Source of the DNA: Eupeodes corollae
Taxonomy: Eukaryota; Arthropoda; Insecta; Diptera; Syrphidae
Direction: 5' to 3'
DNA length: 64,000 nucleotides
Assembly: GCF_945859685.1 (NCBI RefSeq)
Contig: NC_079149.1
Location: 85,055,073-85,119,072, forward strand
Shown piece after piece: positions 35,628 to 46,382 of this stretch (position 1 is its first letter; every line of letters starts with the position of its first letter). Below the pieces are notes generated by a model. That model saw only the letters and a program-made list of their open reading frames with translations, ran no database searches and was not told where the DNA came from. The translations under genes and the position numbers were made by a program.

Positions 35628-36786
35628 TATGTAATATATTTTTTTTCTAGGGAACTTTATTTCCAGGGAGATTCCCGATTAAGAAAAAAAAATTTGTGGA
35701 AACAAATAATTCCGAAGAATATCAAATGTCCATTGAGATGATAGTCCCCATTAAGTTTATATTCAGAAAGAGTAAGGAAATAATGTAACAAAGAAACCAG
35801 CATAAACTCTTTTTTAAAGTAATTGACTGGTACATTCTATTTTACATGTGTATTATTTACTAAATAAAAAAAATCTTCTAGTCTAACCAAAAATTTTCCA
35901 TAGAAAATTATAATAAAAAGTTTAATTCAGTGCTGTTAATTTGTTTATAATATTGCTTACAATCAAATGTAACTTTAATTTTAGAAAGGTATGACAGCTT
36001 TTGTCTGATGATGAGACCATTTTTTGGGTCTGAGCTAAACGCGCCTGAACTGAAAAGGTCAAAAGAATTATTTAAATTTTATGACTTTATTATTCATTTA
36101 AATAAATACAAAAGTGATATTATTTTTTTAATTTGATTTCTCCATAAAATATTGTGACAAATACTTATGCCTTTATTTCTTTCGAGACACACAACACATT
36201 CTTGAGTTTTACATACTTACGTTGATTTGATTGAAATTCTGCTGAAACTTGTTTCATGTTTTATTGCTCACATCAAGCAGGTAATTCCATTAAATTTATA
36301 CAGTCTAAACATTTGTTAAAATTAAAACAATCTGGTTCTTTTTAGGGTAGCCGCAAATGGTTTTAGTTTATGGATAGATTATTGACCCATAAATTAATAT
36401 TGTACGCGAAATGTTAAAGTCTGAGAATTTCTTTATTTTAAGCAGAAGAAATTGATATCGGAACCAAATAATTATCCTGTCTCCTTACAAAAGTAGCGCT
36501 GTTAGTTCCACATATTTTGCAAGGGTTGGTTGGGATCCTAATTCTAATGTGCAAATTTCAAAATCCATCCATGTCGTATTAAACATTCAAATTATGTTTA
36601 GAAAAAGGGTATTAAATACTGAAATTTTCGACTGGATCATCTTGATATTGACTTTGTCTTGATTTCTTTTTACACAAAATAAAATAGTTATCTCGAAATG
36701 AAATAAATTATTAGACTTGATATAAAAACAGCAAGCAAAAAATAGTTGTTCTGTCTCAAAATTTGAACTTGTAAGCTTGATGTATT

Positions 36787-38004
36787 CATGGCTGGATTTA
36801 GAGGTCCAGAGGCCTCGCGGCAATAAAGAAGCGGAAGCCCCTCGCACCAAATTATTTTCAAAATAAAGTAAACCATTTTTTCACTCGAGTTTTTCAATAA
36901 ATATTTTATTGTGAAACCAAGAAAATTCCTTTAGTACAAACGCATATAAATATAAACGGAAAAAAGAATTATCTGAAATTAAGTTTTGGGATTAACGAAC
37001 GGAACCTTTCGAGCTTTTTTCGCAGACAAATCGTTGATGATTTTGTTGAAATCCAATTCTCGGAGTAAATCGTTTTCAATGCTCAGGAGAGAAAGCTTCG
37101 ATAGACGGTTTTTCCCAGAGTTGTTCGAAGCCTATTTTTTATAATATTCATTTTTGAAAATCAGCGCTCTCCTGTACAATTTGTTACAAAAAGCAAATAC
37201 ATTCTCAGCTCTGAAATTTTGATTTTCGAGACTTCGGTAGTAAAATAGTTCCTGCGATTGATCTGATACATAGTGCTTTTCCTTTTCGTATTAGTCAATC
37301 AAAAACACAAATTGAACCAACTCATTATCAAGACTAGGCTCTAAACCATCTGGATACACCTTCACCAATGCTTCTGCTGCAGCGTGCAAATTTTCAGCAT
37401 CCATTCTCGATGTGATTTAGGAATCCAAATTTTGAACGTACAGCTTCACAGGAATGCAATTTTTCAGTTAGAGAAACGGATAGCTGGCTAATCACTGGAA
37501 TGAAGGCGGATACTTTGTATTTTTTCTTGGGTGACTGATTTGCGTCTTGTGCTTTCACATAATCGAGCGGATTCAACCTCACATTTCCCGTTCTGGTGCG
37601 GGTGCGTAATTGTACATATTCATCATTATGGGATATTTTTTTGGCTGCTTGTTTGTATTTATCAAAATCATTTCTTTTGGATTCAACGAATGATTTCAAT
37701 TATTCTAGTGTACGCATTGCCGATTCAAGAATCATTTTTGGGTCTTGTTTGTAGCGTTGAATAGCTCCAAGATATCGTTCCAAAATGTTGCAAACAAACC
37801 GGTTTCGACTTTCGAGACCACTCATCTTCTGTAGAAGATGCGTTGCTTCATTCCTCACGATGCGATGTCTTTTTGCTCTTTATTGGAAGATAAAAAAAAA
37901 ACACATATCAATGGAAAAGATGTTTACTAATATTTACTAGTTGGAATTTGAAACAAACATTTTCCGAAGTCTCTATTGTGGAGGCACCCCTAAATCCGGC
38001 CGTG
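36787..38004 (-). mobile_element. hAT element with terminal repeats and transposase remnant
   Basis: The left end CATGGCTGGATTTAGAGG pairs with the right end read inversely as CACGGCCGGATTTAGGGG. Flanks GATGTATT (36779-36786) and GATGAATA (38005-38012) agree at 6 of 8 positions, as an aged hAT target duplication would. The coding remnant between them is the C-terminal half of a hAT transposase on the - strand. Confidence 0.77.
36985..37870 (-). pseudogene. hAT transposase, C-terminal half (decayed)
   Basis: On the - strand the frame reads LQKMSGLESRNRFVCNILER (about 37830), FVESKRNDFDKYKQAAKKIS (about 37690), VRLNPLDYVKAQ and KKKYKVSAFIPVISQL (about 37540-37490). After a stop and frame change it shows the dimerisation end RLSKLSLLSIENDLLREL followed by DFNKIINDLSAKKARKV (about 37110-37000). 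This order matches ZMYM/TTF-type hAT transposases. The N-terminal zinc finger and the first catalytic region are missing. Confidence 0.72.
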
Positions 38005-38289
38005 GATGAATATACTATACACTGCCAACCACTAGAATAAGGTTACACATCTTGGAATCGATTTCGCTTTTTATAGCTGGTGGAAGTGTTGGCCCCGGAA
38101 AATTTTACTACCTGCTAAATAGGCACGTATTTCACCATTACAAATTAATACAAATAAAGCGCAAATTATGAACGAGCGTTGGAGTTTCCTAACACCTTGG
38201 ATGAGCCCATTGCTAATATTTCCGTGCAGGAGTTTACAAGTGCTTTGTTTTAAAAACTTTTGTATAGAATAAATAAGAAACATATATGG

Positions 38290-38830
38290 GCTCTGCAAAG
38301 ACTTTGACAGCTACAGAAAGCGCAAAAAAAAGATGCTTTGAAGAATTTAGGACTCTCAGGACGTGAAAAAGCAAGGAGGATTAAACGAAGCAAGAAAGTT
38401 GTAAGCAATTAATTGCTGATCCACAAAAATATGGAACAAATTAAAAAAAGGTACAAGAACATCATGAGAAGAGCGGTTAATTATACGGCTTGCCTCAAAT
38501 TCCACTCTACTAACGGAAACAAAAATAAATGATTGCTGTAACGGTCATTTCTAAAAATGAAAAACAGTTTTAGATATGTGTTGATTTTTCAAAATGACAA
38601 TAACCCCATTCCCACTTCGAGGGTTGTTAGAAGTTGAATTCAATTAGAAGACGTTGCATGGTTCCCATATTCACCGCAATTTAAGATAATTGAAACCGTT
38701 TTGCCAGGGCTTTCTCGTAATTGTTATGAAAGTGGCAGACAATTTGAACGCAAGGAAATCTTAATCGAAGCTTTTCGTGATTCCTGTGTCTTATTTTCTA
38801 ATATTCAAAAGTTCTTACAAAGTTTATAGG
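38290..38830 (+). pseudogene. Tc1-like transposase fragment
   Basis: The + strand reads RYVLIFQNDNNPIPTSRVV (from QDNDPKHTS), then EDVAWFPYSPQFKIIETV (from SPDLNIIENVW) and NCYESGRQFERKEILIEAFRDSC near 38680-38790. This is the last part of a Tc1-family DDE transposase with substitutions in its hallmark residues. A Lys/Arg-rich frame from about 38330 may be its N-terminal part. No inverted repeats were found. Confidence 0.7.
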
Positions 38831-38869
38831 GTCAAATAACTTTTTTTTTGAAAATGCTATAAGAATATC

Positions 38870-39150
38870 GAGTGTATCTTCTACTGTGTGGCACGTAGCA
38901 CCGTCTTTTTGAAACCAAAAATCCATTCAACAGGCCCGATAACGATCGCCATTGACTGTTTTCTCCTTGCTCATTTTCGAAGAAAAATGGCCCAATTATG
39001 CCTCTGGACCAAAATCCGCACCAAACAGCGACTCGTTTTGGGTGTATCGGCTTTTCAATGTATGCGTGTGGGTTTTCTGGGCCCCAAACGCGACAATTTT
39101 GCTTGTTTACATACCCTCCAATATCAAAATGTGCTTAATCTTAAAATATG
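38870..39150 (-). pseudogene. IS630/mariner-type transposase fragment
   Basis: On the - strand the piece shows SKIVAFGAQKTHTHTLKS, GADFGPEA (as WCGFWAGG in the related copy at 24593) and, near 38930-38890, VNGDRYRA and WFQKDGATCH, the second catalytic Asp region. It is short and stop-ridden. It lies next to the oppositely oriented Tc1 piece. Confidence 0.68.
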
Positions 39151-39395
39151 ATTTTTTTTGGCAAAATCGGCATAAAAGTAATTATCTGTCAAATCAGACA
39201 TGATTTAGTGTTACCATTCACGAAATAAGCACTAGTTGAACAAAAGAACGTTAGATGGCGGATTCTATTAGCGGATTCTAACAGCAGAGCTCGAACTGTG
39301 AAAAAAATAATTGTATATCTTTTTTAGCTCTGATCGTTCAGAGCTTCGAATTCGTGTTTCATTTTTAGTTCTGAACATGTAGAGAGATTACTTAC

Positions 39396-40730
39396 TTACT
39401 TAAGGTGGCGCTACAGTCCTGTGTGAACTAGGGCCTTACCCAACAAACTTCTCCATCTAGCTCGGTCCCTAGCTAGATGTCTCCATTTTCGCGCTCCAAG
39501 TTGGGTGAGGTCACCTTCCACTTGTGTGCGCCACCTGATCCGCGGTCTTCCTCTACTGCGCTGCCCAGTGGGTGTGGATTCGAAGACTTTCCGGGCCGTA
39601 GCATTTGTTTCCATGCGCTCTACGTGACCCAGCCATCTTAGTCGTTGGACTTTTACCCTTCTGGCTAAATCTACGTCGCTGTACAGCCCGTACAGCTCGT
39701 CGTTCCATCTTCTCCTCCACTCCCCTTCGATGCATACGGGACCGTAGATCACACGAAGAACTTTTCTTTCGGAGCGACCTAAGGTGCTTTCATCCGCTTT
39801 TGTCATAGTCCATGCTTCTGCACCGTAAAGCAGGACGGGGATGATAAGGGTCTTATATAGCAAAACTTTGGCTCCTCGAGAGAGGACTTTACCACTCAAT
39901 TGCTTTCTTAGTCCAAAGAAACAGCGATAAGCAAGAGTTATTCTTCGTTTGATCTCAGCGCTGGTATTGTTTTCTGCGTTTACAGCGGAGCCTAGGTAGA
40001 CGAAGTCCTTGACTACCTCAAAGTTACGTCTGTCAATGGTGACGTTTTTACCAATACGTCGGTGTTGTATGTACTTTATTGACGACAGCATGTACTTTGT
40101 TTTGCCCTCATTAACCGATAAACCCATTTTTGCCGCCTCTGCTTCAATACTCCCAAAAGCCCCATTGACATCACGCTGAGTTCTTCCGATTATGTCAATG
40201 TCATCAGCATATGCCAATAATTGGACAGACTTTTGAAAGATAGTGCCTCTAGTGTTGACGTGTGAGCTCTGCACTATTCTTTTAAGCACGATGTTAAAAA
40301 AATCACATGACAGCGCATCACCTCGTCTAAAACCTTTTTTGACATGGAAAGGTTCGGTTGGCTGTTTCCAACCTTTATGGAGCAGCGTGAATTCTCCATG
40401 GTCATCCTGCCAAACGGACGTGTTTGGCAAGGATGCCAAAACTAGACATGGTTTTATACAGCTCGTCCCTGTAGATGCTGTCATATGCGGCCTTGAAATC
40501 GATAAATTCTTGGGTTTTTTTCCAGGATTTGCCGTAATGTGAATATGTGATCAACTGTGGACTTTCCTGGTCTAAAACCACACTGATAAGGACCTATTAG
40601 GTTGTTGACGATGGGCTTTAGACGTTCACATATTACGGCAGAGAAGATTTTATAGGCGAATTTAAGTACACTGATTCCTCTATAGTTGGTGCAGTTTAGA
40701 GGGTCTCCTTTCTTCAAGACAAAAGATTAA
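39396..40730 (-). mobile_element. RTE-clade LINE, copy 1 (5'-truncated)
   Basis: This is the 3' part of an RTE-type element. Its 3' end reads GGCCCTAGTTC..CACAGGACTGTAGCGCCACC and then tandem TAAG repeats (about 39410-39396), as RTE elements end in short tandem repeats and not poly(A). Truncated at about 40730. Copy 2 is at 55965-57900. Confidence 0.83.
39411..40717 (-). pseudogene. RTE reverse transcriptase, C-terminal part; 357-codon frame intact
   Basis: A - strand frame (40484-39411) of 357 codons remains open. It is preceded in a shifted frame (40717-40481) by KKGDPLNCTNYRGIS and PYQCGFRPGKSTVDHIF. RT motifs: KGFRRGDALSCDFFNIVL (about 40330), LLAYADDIDIIG (about 40210) and LSVNEGKTKYM (about 40100). 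Post-RT: DFVYLGSAVN, LLYGAEAWTMTK, DELYGLYSDVDL, RLRWLGHVERM and GRPRIRWRTQV. The enzyme reverse-transcribes RTE RNA at nicked DNA. The endonuclease is absent and a single frame break separates the two parts, so it is a relatively young relic. Confidence 0.87.
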
Positions 40731-42129
40731 ACGGATTAAAATGCTGAACACAAACAATTTGATATTTGAAAGCCGGGAAATTAATAAAAAAATCATCGTC
40801 AAAACAATAAAAATGGCGGAAGAGGCTAAACTAACTGCATATAGCATTTTTATGAATCAAATTTATTTCAGGCGTCAAATGGACCAACACTGACTGTTTT
40901 TGAAATCATGGTTGTTTAGTGCTTAAGTTGTTTCATAATTAAATCAGAGAGCTCTGAACATACTCTGCTCTGAACTCTACTCTATTCTGTTTGCTCAGAC
41001 TCTGCTCAATGCTCAGCAGAATATACAAAAACTCATACAAAATATTCTACTTATTATTATAGTTTACAACTTACTTACACTGGTTATGGGGCGCTATTAA
41101 GTTATGTGAATGTGAAGAGTCGAATTTGTGTAAGGCTTTCCGAGTTCGGTTAACACAGTATACACAGTAACCCAAGGCGGCCTATCACCAATAACGTTTG
41201 TTTGAGAGTTTTTAGTTTGAAGCCTAATGAAAAGCATGGTCAATACCAATGCTTCACAATCGATTTAATACCATTTAATGGATTTCTTTAAGTTATCAAG
41301 GACAAAAAGTCGCAAATATGCAAATTGGGCAAAGAAACTTTCATACGTATTAGGGGCGTTTGGTTGACTACATTTTCCATTGCTAAAATGGCATACACAC
41401 AATATAAAAATATAACTTTTTATTGGAAAACTCTGAAGATACCTGAAATAATGAATTTCAACAAATTTACTTGTACGTCTAATTAAACTATTTTATTCCT
41501 AGTTTACTTTCTCAAAAAATGTTAACCATTGATTCGAATTTTTAATGAATCAATGTCGGCTAAGATAATATTCTGGTTCCTCACAAAAATATCATTAACA
41601 AAATAATGAATTTTCCATGTTAAAAATTTTATTCAAAAAATTGTTTGAAATTTTTCTTTATCATTATTTTTATTGAACTACATTACTTGGAATAAAAAAA
41701 TTACATTTAATAACAATCCTGTCCACGGTACACCAACATAAAATTTAAAATTTTTCCACAAAGTTTTCAACTAAATTGTGACCGGGAGACTCAGAAAACC
41801 AATACAAAATGCTTCAAGATCTTTTGCTTGTTAAGGTGTGTTTTGGCTCAATACCTTGTTAGAATATCAATACCACCGGCACTCAGTATACGGCAACATG
41901 GCCTTATTAGGAGCTTCGACATACTCTGAAGGATACATTATATTCTTAATAGGGTATATTGCACCACGACATGATAGGAGAAGCAGGTAAATTTTAACTT
42001 TTACTTCTCCATATTTGTCAAACCTTTGTATACGGCGCCGAACAGTGGACCGTTTTGATTTTGTGGTTGCAAAAATCATATCTTCTAAACGAATCAAGAT
42101 ATTGCTTCAATTTTTTTTATATACAAACA

Positions 42130-43085
42130 CTAAATTTCTTGAAAACTATCGTTTAATTCCGGGGAAATGTGTAATAAACTCATCATTTCTGGAGAGTATC
42201 GTTCTTTCAGATCTCTTAGACTTCTAACATGCCTTAAGGAAGAAATAAGTGGATCCGAAGAGGTTGCAAGCATGTTAAATAGATCCTCATTCTGCCGAAT
42301 CCTTGAAACTTTACACGTATTCTGATATAGATTTTTCTTGTAGTCTTTATTTTGGCATTCCTGGGTTTTCTTCTGACAGGTCTCCGAGTGGTAGTGATTG
42401 ATATCCAATGATATTTTGACTATGAACCAATATTTTGTGTAGTGTACTTTGGTTTTGAAAGCTCTGCCGTGTTCATAGTATACTGCCCAAATTTTACTGC
42501 ATTTACTACTTCTCTGCAATTCAAAACGTTCATTATTACTTTTAGCCTCATTATAATTTCTCCATTGACTCCAGGTATTCGAGCGGTTGCACCTGAATGT
42601 TTAAAAAATCTTCTTGGCGTGTTTCCGTCATAAGTGTTTCCATACTTTTGCTTTGGTTTATCCACATCAAGGCCAAGCTCACCGCGAAAACGCCTTTGGA
42701 TCTCTTGTTTTCTTCTTTTGTCCGCCTCCTTGGTGCCAATCATCAGTACATTCTCCTTCTTGTCGTTTTCAGTTTACACAAGCTTCAAAATAAATTCCAT
42801 GGACCTGATTCTAGCGTGCAGTGGAGAGATTCCATATAAGTAATTATTATTTTGTGCACTTTTGCATATCGAACATGACCGCGTAGACTTTGTTTCCGTT
42901 AATTCGTTTAATACTTTTCCGTCTATCATAGTTAAAGTGAACCCGTGATTTACAGTTATAGTTGTTTCTTCATTAAGTTTATATATTGTTGGTTGAATAT
43001 CTGGTATTTGACTTTTAATATTATTGACTGTGGAAGCAGAGAAATCGTACTTCCAAAGAATTTTACATGGAAAAAGAGGAGACAA
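42130..43085 (-). pseudogene. RAG1-like transposase core remnant (tentative)
   Basis: On the - strand in order: TLTMIDGKVLNELTETKSTR, CSICKS, YGISPLHARIRSMEFILKL (43085-42774); RRFRGELGLDVDKPKQKYG, DGNTPRRFF, INMVLNCRE-like text (42743-42420); then, after a frame change, QKKTQECQNKDYKKN, RQNEDLFNML and SSDPLISSLR (42519-42130). I recognise a repeated insect and cnidarian coding family. Its motif order parallels vertebrate RAG1: a C-x2-C pair, LHCDIGNATEF against LHARIRSMEF, NGNFARKL against DGNTPRRF, then SEGNESGNK against the QECQNKD region. The RAG1 second catalytic Asp position is not Asp here. The frame has at least two breaks. Homology is judged by eye, so the call is tentative. Confidence 0.45.
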
Positions 43086-43089
43086 AAAT

Positions 43090-43853
43090 GACTGAATTCA
43101 TCAATTCAAATCTCCCTAGTTTAGTTTGATGCAAAATGACGCAGTTGATCTTTTGGATTTATGTGAAGAAATATATAAGGATTTTGAATCAGTTGAGATC
43201 TTAGCACCACTCGGTGAACATTTTTTTCTATACAATTTGAAAGAGTGTGCAAAAAGTAGTGTTTCCAAAAACATTAAATTAACCATTAATTTTTTTTTAA
43301 ATTATCGATCAAAATGAGCAAAATAATGACACCAAATATTAGGAAAACAAAAACGAAAAGCGTTTCGAAGCCCTATTTCTACTTTTTACATACAAAGTTA
43401 AGAAAAAATTAAAAAAAATTATCATCATACAAAATCTTCAACTTAAGCTTGCTCTATAAAGCATAACAATAACCCAAATTGAATAATTTTTTTGATTACT
43501 CAAGCTCCAAGTATTTGTGAATCCAATTAACCAAAAAGTTTTGCATTATAGACTCACTCGAAAAAAAAATATTGCAAGTAGTTTTGTATAAACGTGCCAC
43601 AGTGCGGCGTGGCAGTGTGTCGGATCAAGGTGTTTTGGGTCCTCTTATACGCACTCTAGGCAACCCATGAAACCAAACTGAAGGCCATGTGCCTTAAGTA
43701 ACTCTACATTTTTTACCGCATGCTTTTTATTAAAAAGTTATTTTTTGCAAAAACAACACAACCTCCAAATTTATGAAAAATATTAAATAATAAAACAATA
43801 ACACAAAAAAAAAAACAATTCAAATTTCAAACCAATTTTACTTATATTTCCAG
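43090..43853. other. Last part of yellow intron, no gene assigned
   Basis: A 63-codon + strand frame (43126-43317, MMQNDAVDLLDLCEEI start) looks protein-like but matches nothing I know. The remaining sequence is AT-rich up to the splice acceptor at 43853. Confidence 0.35.
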
Positions 43854-44947
43854 ATAACACAACAAAGTCACCAGCTCTTATACCGTTTCCTAGTTGGGAG
43901 GCTCACGACATCTACGAACCCTCACCTGAATTGGTATCGCCGTTCAGAATTCGCGCCGACAGATGTGGTCGTTTGTGGGTATTGGATTCTAGAATTTCCA
44001 ATATTCTAGAAAAACCCGCTTTGTTTGGACCATCTCAACTTTTAGTCTATGATCTACACAACGATAATTTGCTAAGAAAATATGTTTTCCCAAAGGATCA
44101 CATGAAAGAAAAGTCCTTTTTTGCTAACATAGCTATAGAAGATGGCGATTGTGACAATACTTTTGCATACGCAAGTGATTTAGCAGCTCCAGGCTTAGTT
44201 GTCTATTCTTGGAAAAGTCAAGAATCGTGGAGAGTACATCATAACTTTTTCCATCCCGATCCACTTTCTGGTAATTATAGTATCGGTGGAATTAATTTCC
44301 AGTGGGACGATGGTCTTTTTGGATTATCTTTGTCTAAAGCCCAACCCGACGGTTATGCGACCCTATATTTCCATCCCCTCAGCTCTACAATGGAGTTTTC
44401 AGTGTCCACAATGATATTGCGTGACAAAACCCTTGCCACATCCAATCAGATCTACAAGGAATTCAAAATTCTCGGATCAAGAGGCCCGAACGCACAGGCT
44501 GGTGCGGCTTTCCTCGATCAACTAACTGGAGTTCTATTTTATGCTTTGCCCAATTTAAATGCAGTTGCTTGCTGGAAAACATCAAACCGCGCTTACACTA
44601 TCAAGTCACAAGGCCGTGTTTACATGAGTCCTGTAGAAATGGTCTTCCCAAATGATGTGAAGGTCGATGACCAGGACCGTTTGTGGGTCCTTTCCGATCG
44701 TCTCCATGAGTTTATCTACTCTGAATTGGATCCGGATGATTTTAATTTCAGAATTTTGACGGCTCATGTCAAGGACGCAATTGAGAACACTGCTTGTGAT
44801 ATCAAAACAAAACCCTTACCGGATCTTATAAACAAACTTGGCGACATCCTACGACCAAATCGAACAGTATCGTCTGCCGGCAACATGTTTGTTTCTCAAG
44901 CTTCGCTGTTGGTTGTTGGTATTCTCTTAAGAAGATTTTTGTTTTAG
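43854..44947 (+). CDS. yellow-b: Yellow/MRJP-family protein, exon 2 (MRJP domain and C-terminus)
   Basis: The acceptor TATATTTCCAG|ATAAC restores the split codon of exon 1 (G+AT, Asp), giving a 471-aa protein. Yellow/MRJP motifs occur in order: PFPSWEAHDI, SPFRIRADRCGRLWVLDSR, QLLVYDLHND, FANIAIEDGDC, FAYASDLAAPGLVVYSW, FQWDDGLFGLSLS, LGSRGPNAQAGAAFLD, GVLFYALPNLNAVACWKT, DDQDRLWVLSDRL and AIENTACDIKT. The family adopts a beta-propeller fold. In flies its members act in cuticle pigmentation and other secreted roles, and the specific substrate of yellow-b is not known to me. After the last motifs comes a small-residue stretch (SSAGN) and a hydrophobic tail ending LLVVGILLRRFLF, a possible GPI-anchor signal. 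The length is near that of yellow-b. Paralogue identity is recalled from motif likeness; yellow-c is the main alternative. Confidence 0.92.
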
Positions 44948-45065
44948 ATTTGTATCTAAAGTATTTGTATAAAATATTAATTTTAGTATAAGCTTACTTA
45001 AGTTAAAAAGAAAAAAAGTTTTGTGTTTTAAATTCTAACAGAAATTAATGAGTTTTGGTACTGTA

Positions 45066-45071
45066 AATAAA
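45066..45071 (+). terminator. Candidate polyadenylation signal of the yellow gene
   Basis: AATAAA occurs 119 bp after the stop codon (44945-44947), within AT-rich 3' sequence. This is a normal position for a fly gene. Confidence 0.5.
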
Positions 45072-45141
45072 TCTTAAACAACAACACTTTTATTAACTTT
45101 TGTATATTCAATAGTACAGTGTATAGAAATATGTAATACAT

Positions 45142-45147
45142 TTTATT
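45142..45147 (-). terminator. Candidate polyadenylation signal of the channel gene
   Basis: TTTATT on the + strand (AATAAA on the - strand) lies 195 bp past the channel stop codon at 45342-45344. If used, the two convergent transcripts would end within roughly 100 bp of each other. Confidence 0.3.
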
Positions 45148-45341
45148 TTTAAACGTTCATAGATTCAAATATAGATACACACATAGCGTTCTTTAGCATT
45201 TAATAAATGTTTGTGTTATTTTTAAGAATTGTGAAATATTTTTTAGGACGTTAGTCATAATTTTAGATTTTTAAGATCAGATAGAAGAACAAATATAAAA
45301 CAAAAAATGAAATTTTGCCTTGCATTAATTGTTTTTGTTTT

Positions 45342-45491
45342 TCAAAATCTATTTTTATCTATTGAAGAAACGTCCAAAGTTGTGTCACTAGTGTTGGATC
45401 GTCTTTCTTCTTCTTCTTTTTCAGCATGAAGGCGCTTTTCTTCTTTGAGTTGTATTTTTTTGATGATACCTCCGAAAATCAATAATGTGAT
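45342..45491 (-). CDS. DEG/ENaC channel last exon (end of TM2 and cytosolic tail)
   Basis: It encodes ITLLIFGGIIKKIQL then a charged tail KEEKRLHAEKEEEERRS and SNTSDTTLDVSSIDKNRF, with stop TGA at 45342-45344. It completes TM2 and adds a short cytosolic tail. With the eight upstream exons the joined frame is 1422 nt, 473 residues and a stop. That is typical for a pickpocket subunit: a sodium-permeable trimeric channel with two membrane spans and a large ectodomain. It is separated from exon 8 by a 7.8-kb intron full of mobile elements, and faces the yellow gene tail to tail. Confidence 0.88.
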   Translation of the reverse strand: MTLLIFGGIIKKIQLKEEKRLHAEKEEEERRSNTSDTTLDVSSIDKNRF

Positions 45492-46059
45492 CTGCAATAC
45501 AGTATAGAAAATAAATTAAATACAGAGAAGCATCTAAAGGAGACAGAGGCTGGGCGTAAACACCATCGCCAAAAAATAAGTTAACATTAGCGCCTTGGAA
45601 ACTTGAGAACCAATATTATATTTTGTTTTAACGCAAATGACCAATTTAAGATATTTTTGAGGTATTCAATCTGCGGCTTTATACATGCCAAAGTTAAACC
45701 GTTTGGTTTCGAGTTTTTTTGTTTTAATTTTAACAAATCAAAATTATTTAATTTTTTGATTTTGATTTTTTTTGAAGCTTTAAGTATTACATTATTTTAC
45801 TATTCACAGCAAAGTTTAAACAAGTTTATAACTTAAAATTAAAGTTGAAGTTTAGATTGAAGGTAAATCAGAAAAATTGGACGACTGGGTCGAACAACCT
45901 TACTCATGTCTTCAAAGAGTCTATTTAATAATGCTTCCTGTATTTTAAGATTCAAAAATGCGAAAAACAAATTGTATCAAAAATTTAAAATAATCTTTTG
46001 GTTAATTTTATAAAAAATTAGTATTTTTGATTTCTGACCAAAAATCTTGTATGGAGACT

Positions 46060-46300
46060 AGTGTTATTTTTAGTCTTAAAAATGAAAAGAACTCCTAACG
46101 CGAATCGGGTCAAAACCCTAATTTCTAAATTTGAAGACAATCGATCCAATGCTGTGTGTTGTTGGGGCCAGTACAGACATTCAGACAGAAGACGGACGGA
46201 ATTGGGGGACCCACTTTTTTGACTTCTTTACAATCGTAATGTCATTTTTAATTAAAATCTTGAGTTCGAAATTTTGTACGAATGCAAAACTTGTCATATT
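46060..46300 (+). repeat. Dispersed repeat shared with 10540-10690
   Basis: GGGGGACCCACTTTTTTGAC, TTACAATCGTAATGTCAT, TTGAGTTCGAAATTTTGTAC and GAATGCAAAACTTGTCAT match the ordered strings at about 10565-10665, and recur inverted inside hAT X copy 2 at about 47515-47600. A GACGGACGG stretch precedes it. Confidence 0.6.
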
Positions 46301-46382
46301 AACTATACTCGTGCATAAATATGTTGCAAGTAAAAACACAAAACAATAACATGAAGAAATATATACACATATTTAACATAAT

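Larger units (their letters stand above)
28745..43853 (+). other. 15.1-kb intron of the yellow gene
   Basis: Bounded by GTAAGT and TTTCCAG with the coding phase preserved. It holds, in order, a dispersed repeat, a SINE split by a LINE, a long-TIR MITE, a hAT, Tc1 and IS630 pieces, an RTE copy and a RAG1-like remnant. The unlisted gaps (28756-29770, 33740-35360, 35630-36780, 40731-42100, 43090-43853) are AT-rich and show no gene I can support. Confidence 0.85.

Noticed and set aside
39553..39808. Additional small genes overlapping the RTE element on both strands
   Set aside because: They are out-of-frame shadows of the intact 357-codon RTE reverse-transcriptase frame.
41090..41200. 5S rRNA-like or other RNA gene
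   Set aside because: A locally GC-richer stretch caught the eye, but it does not match 5S rRNA or tRNA and has no clear fold.
43931..44947. Independent gene starting at 43931
   Set aside because: The codon there is TTG. The frame is open further upstream to a good splice acceptor at 43853 and joins the exon ending at 28744 in phase with matching Yellow motifs.
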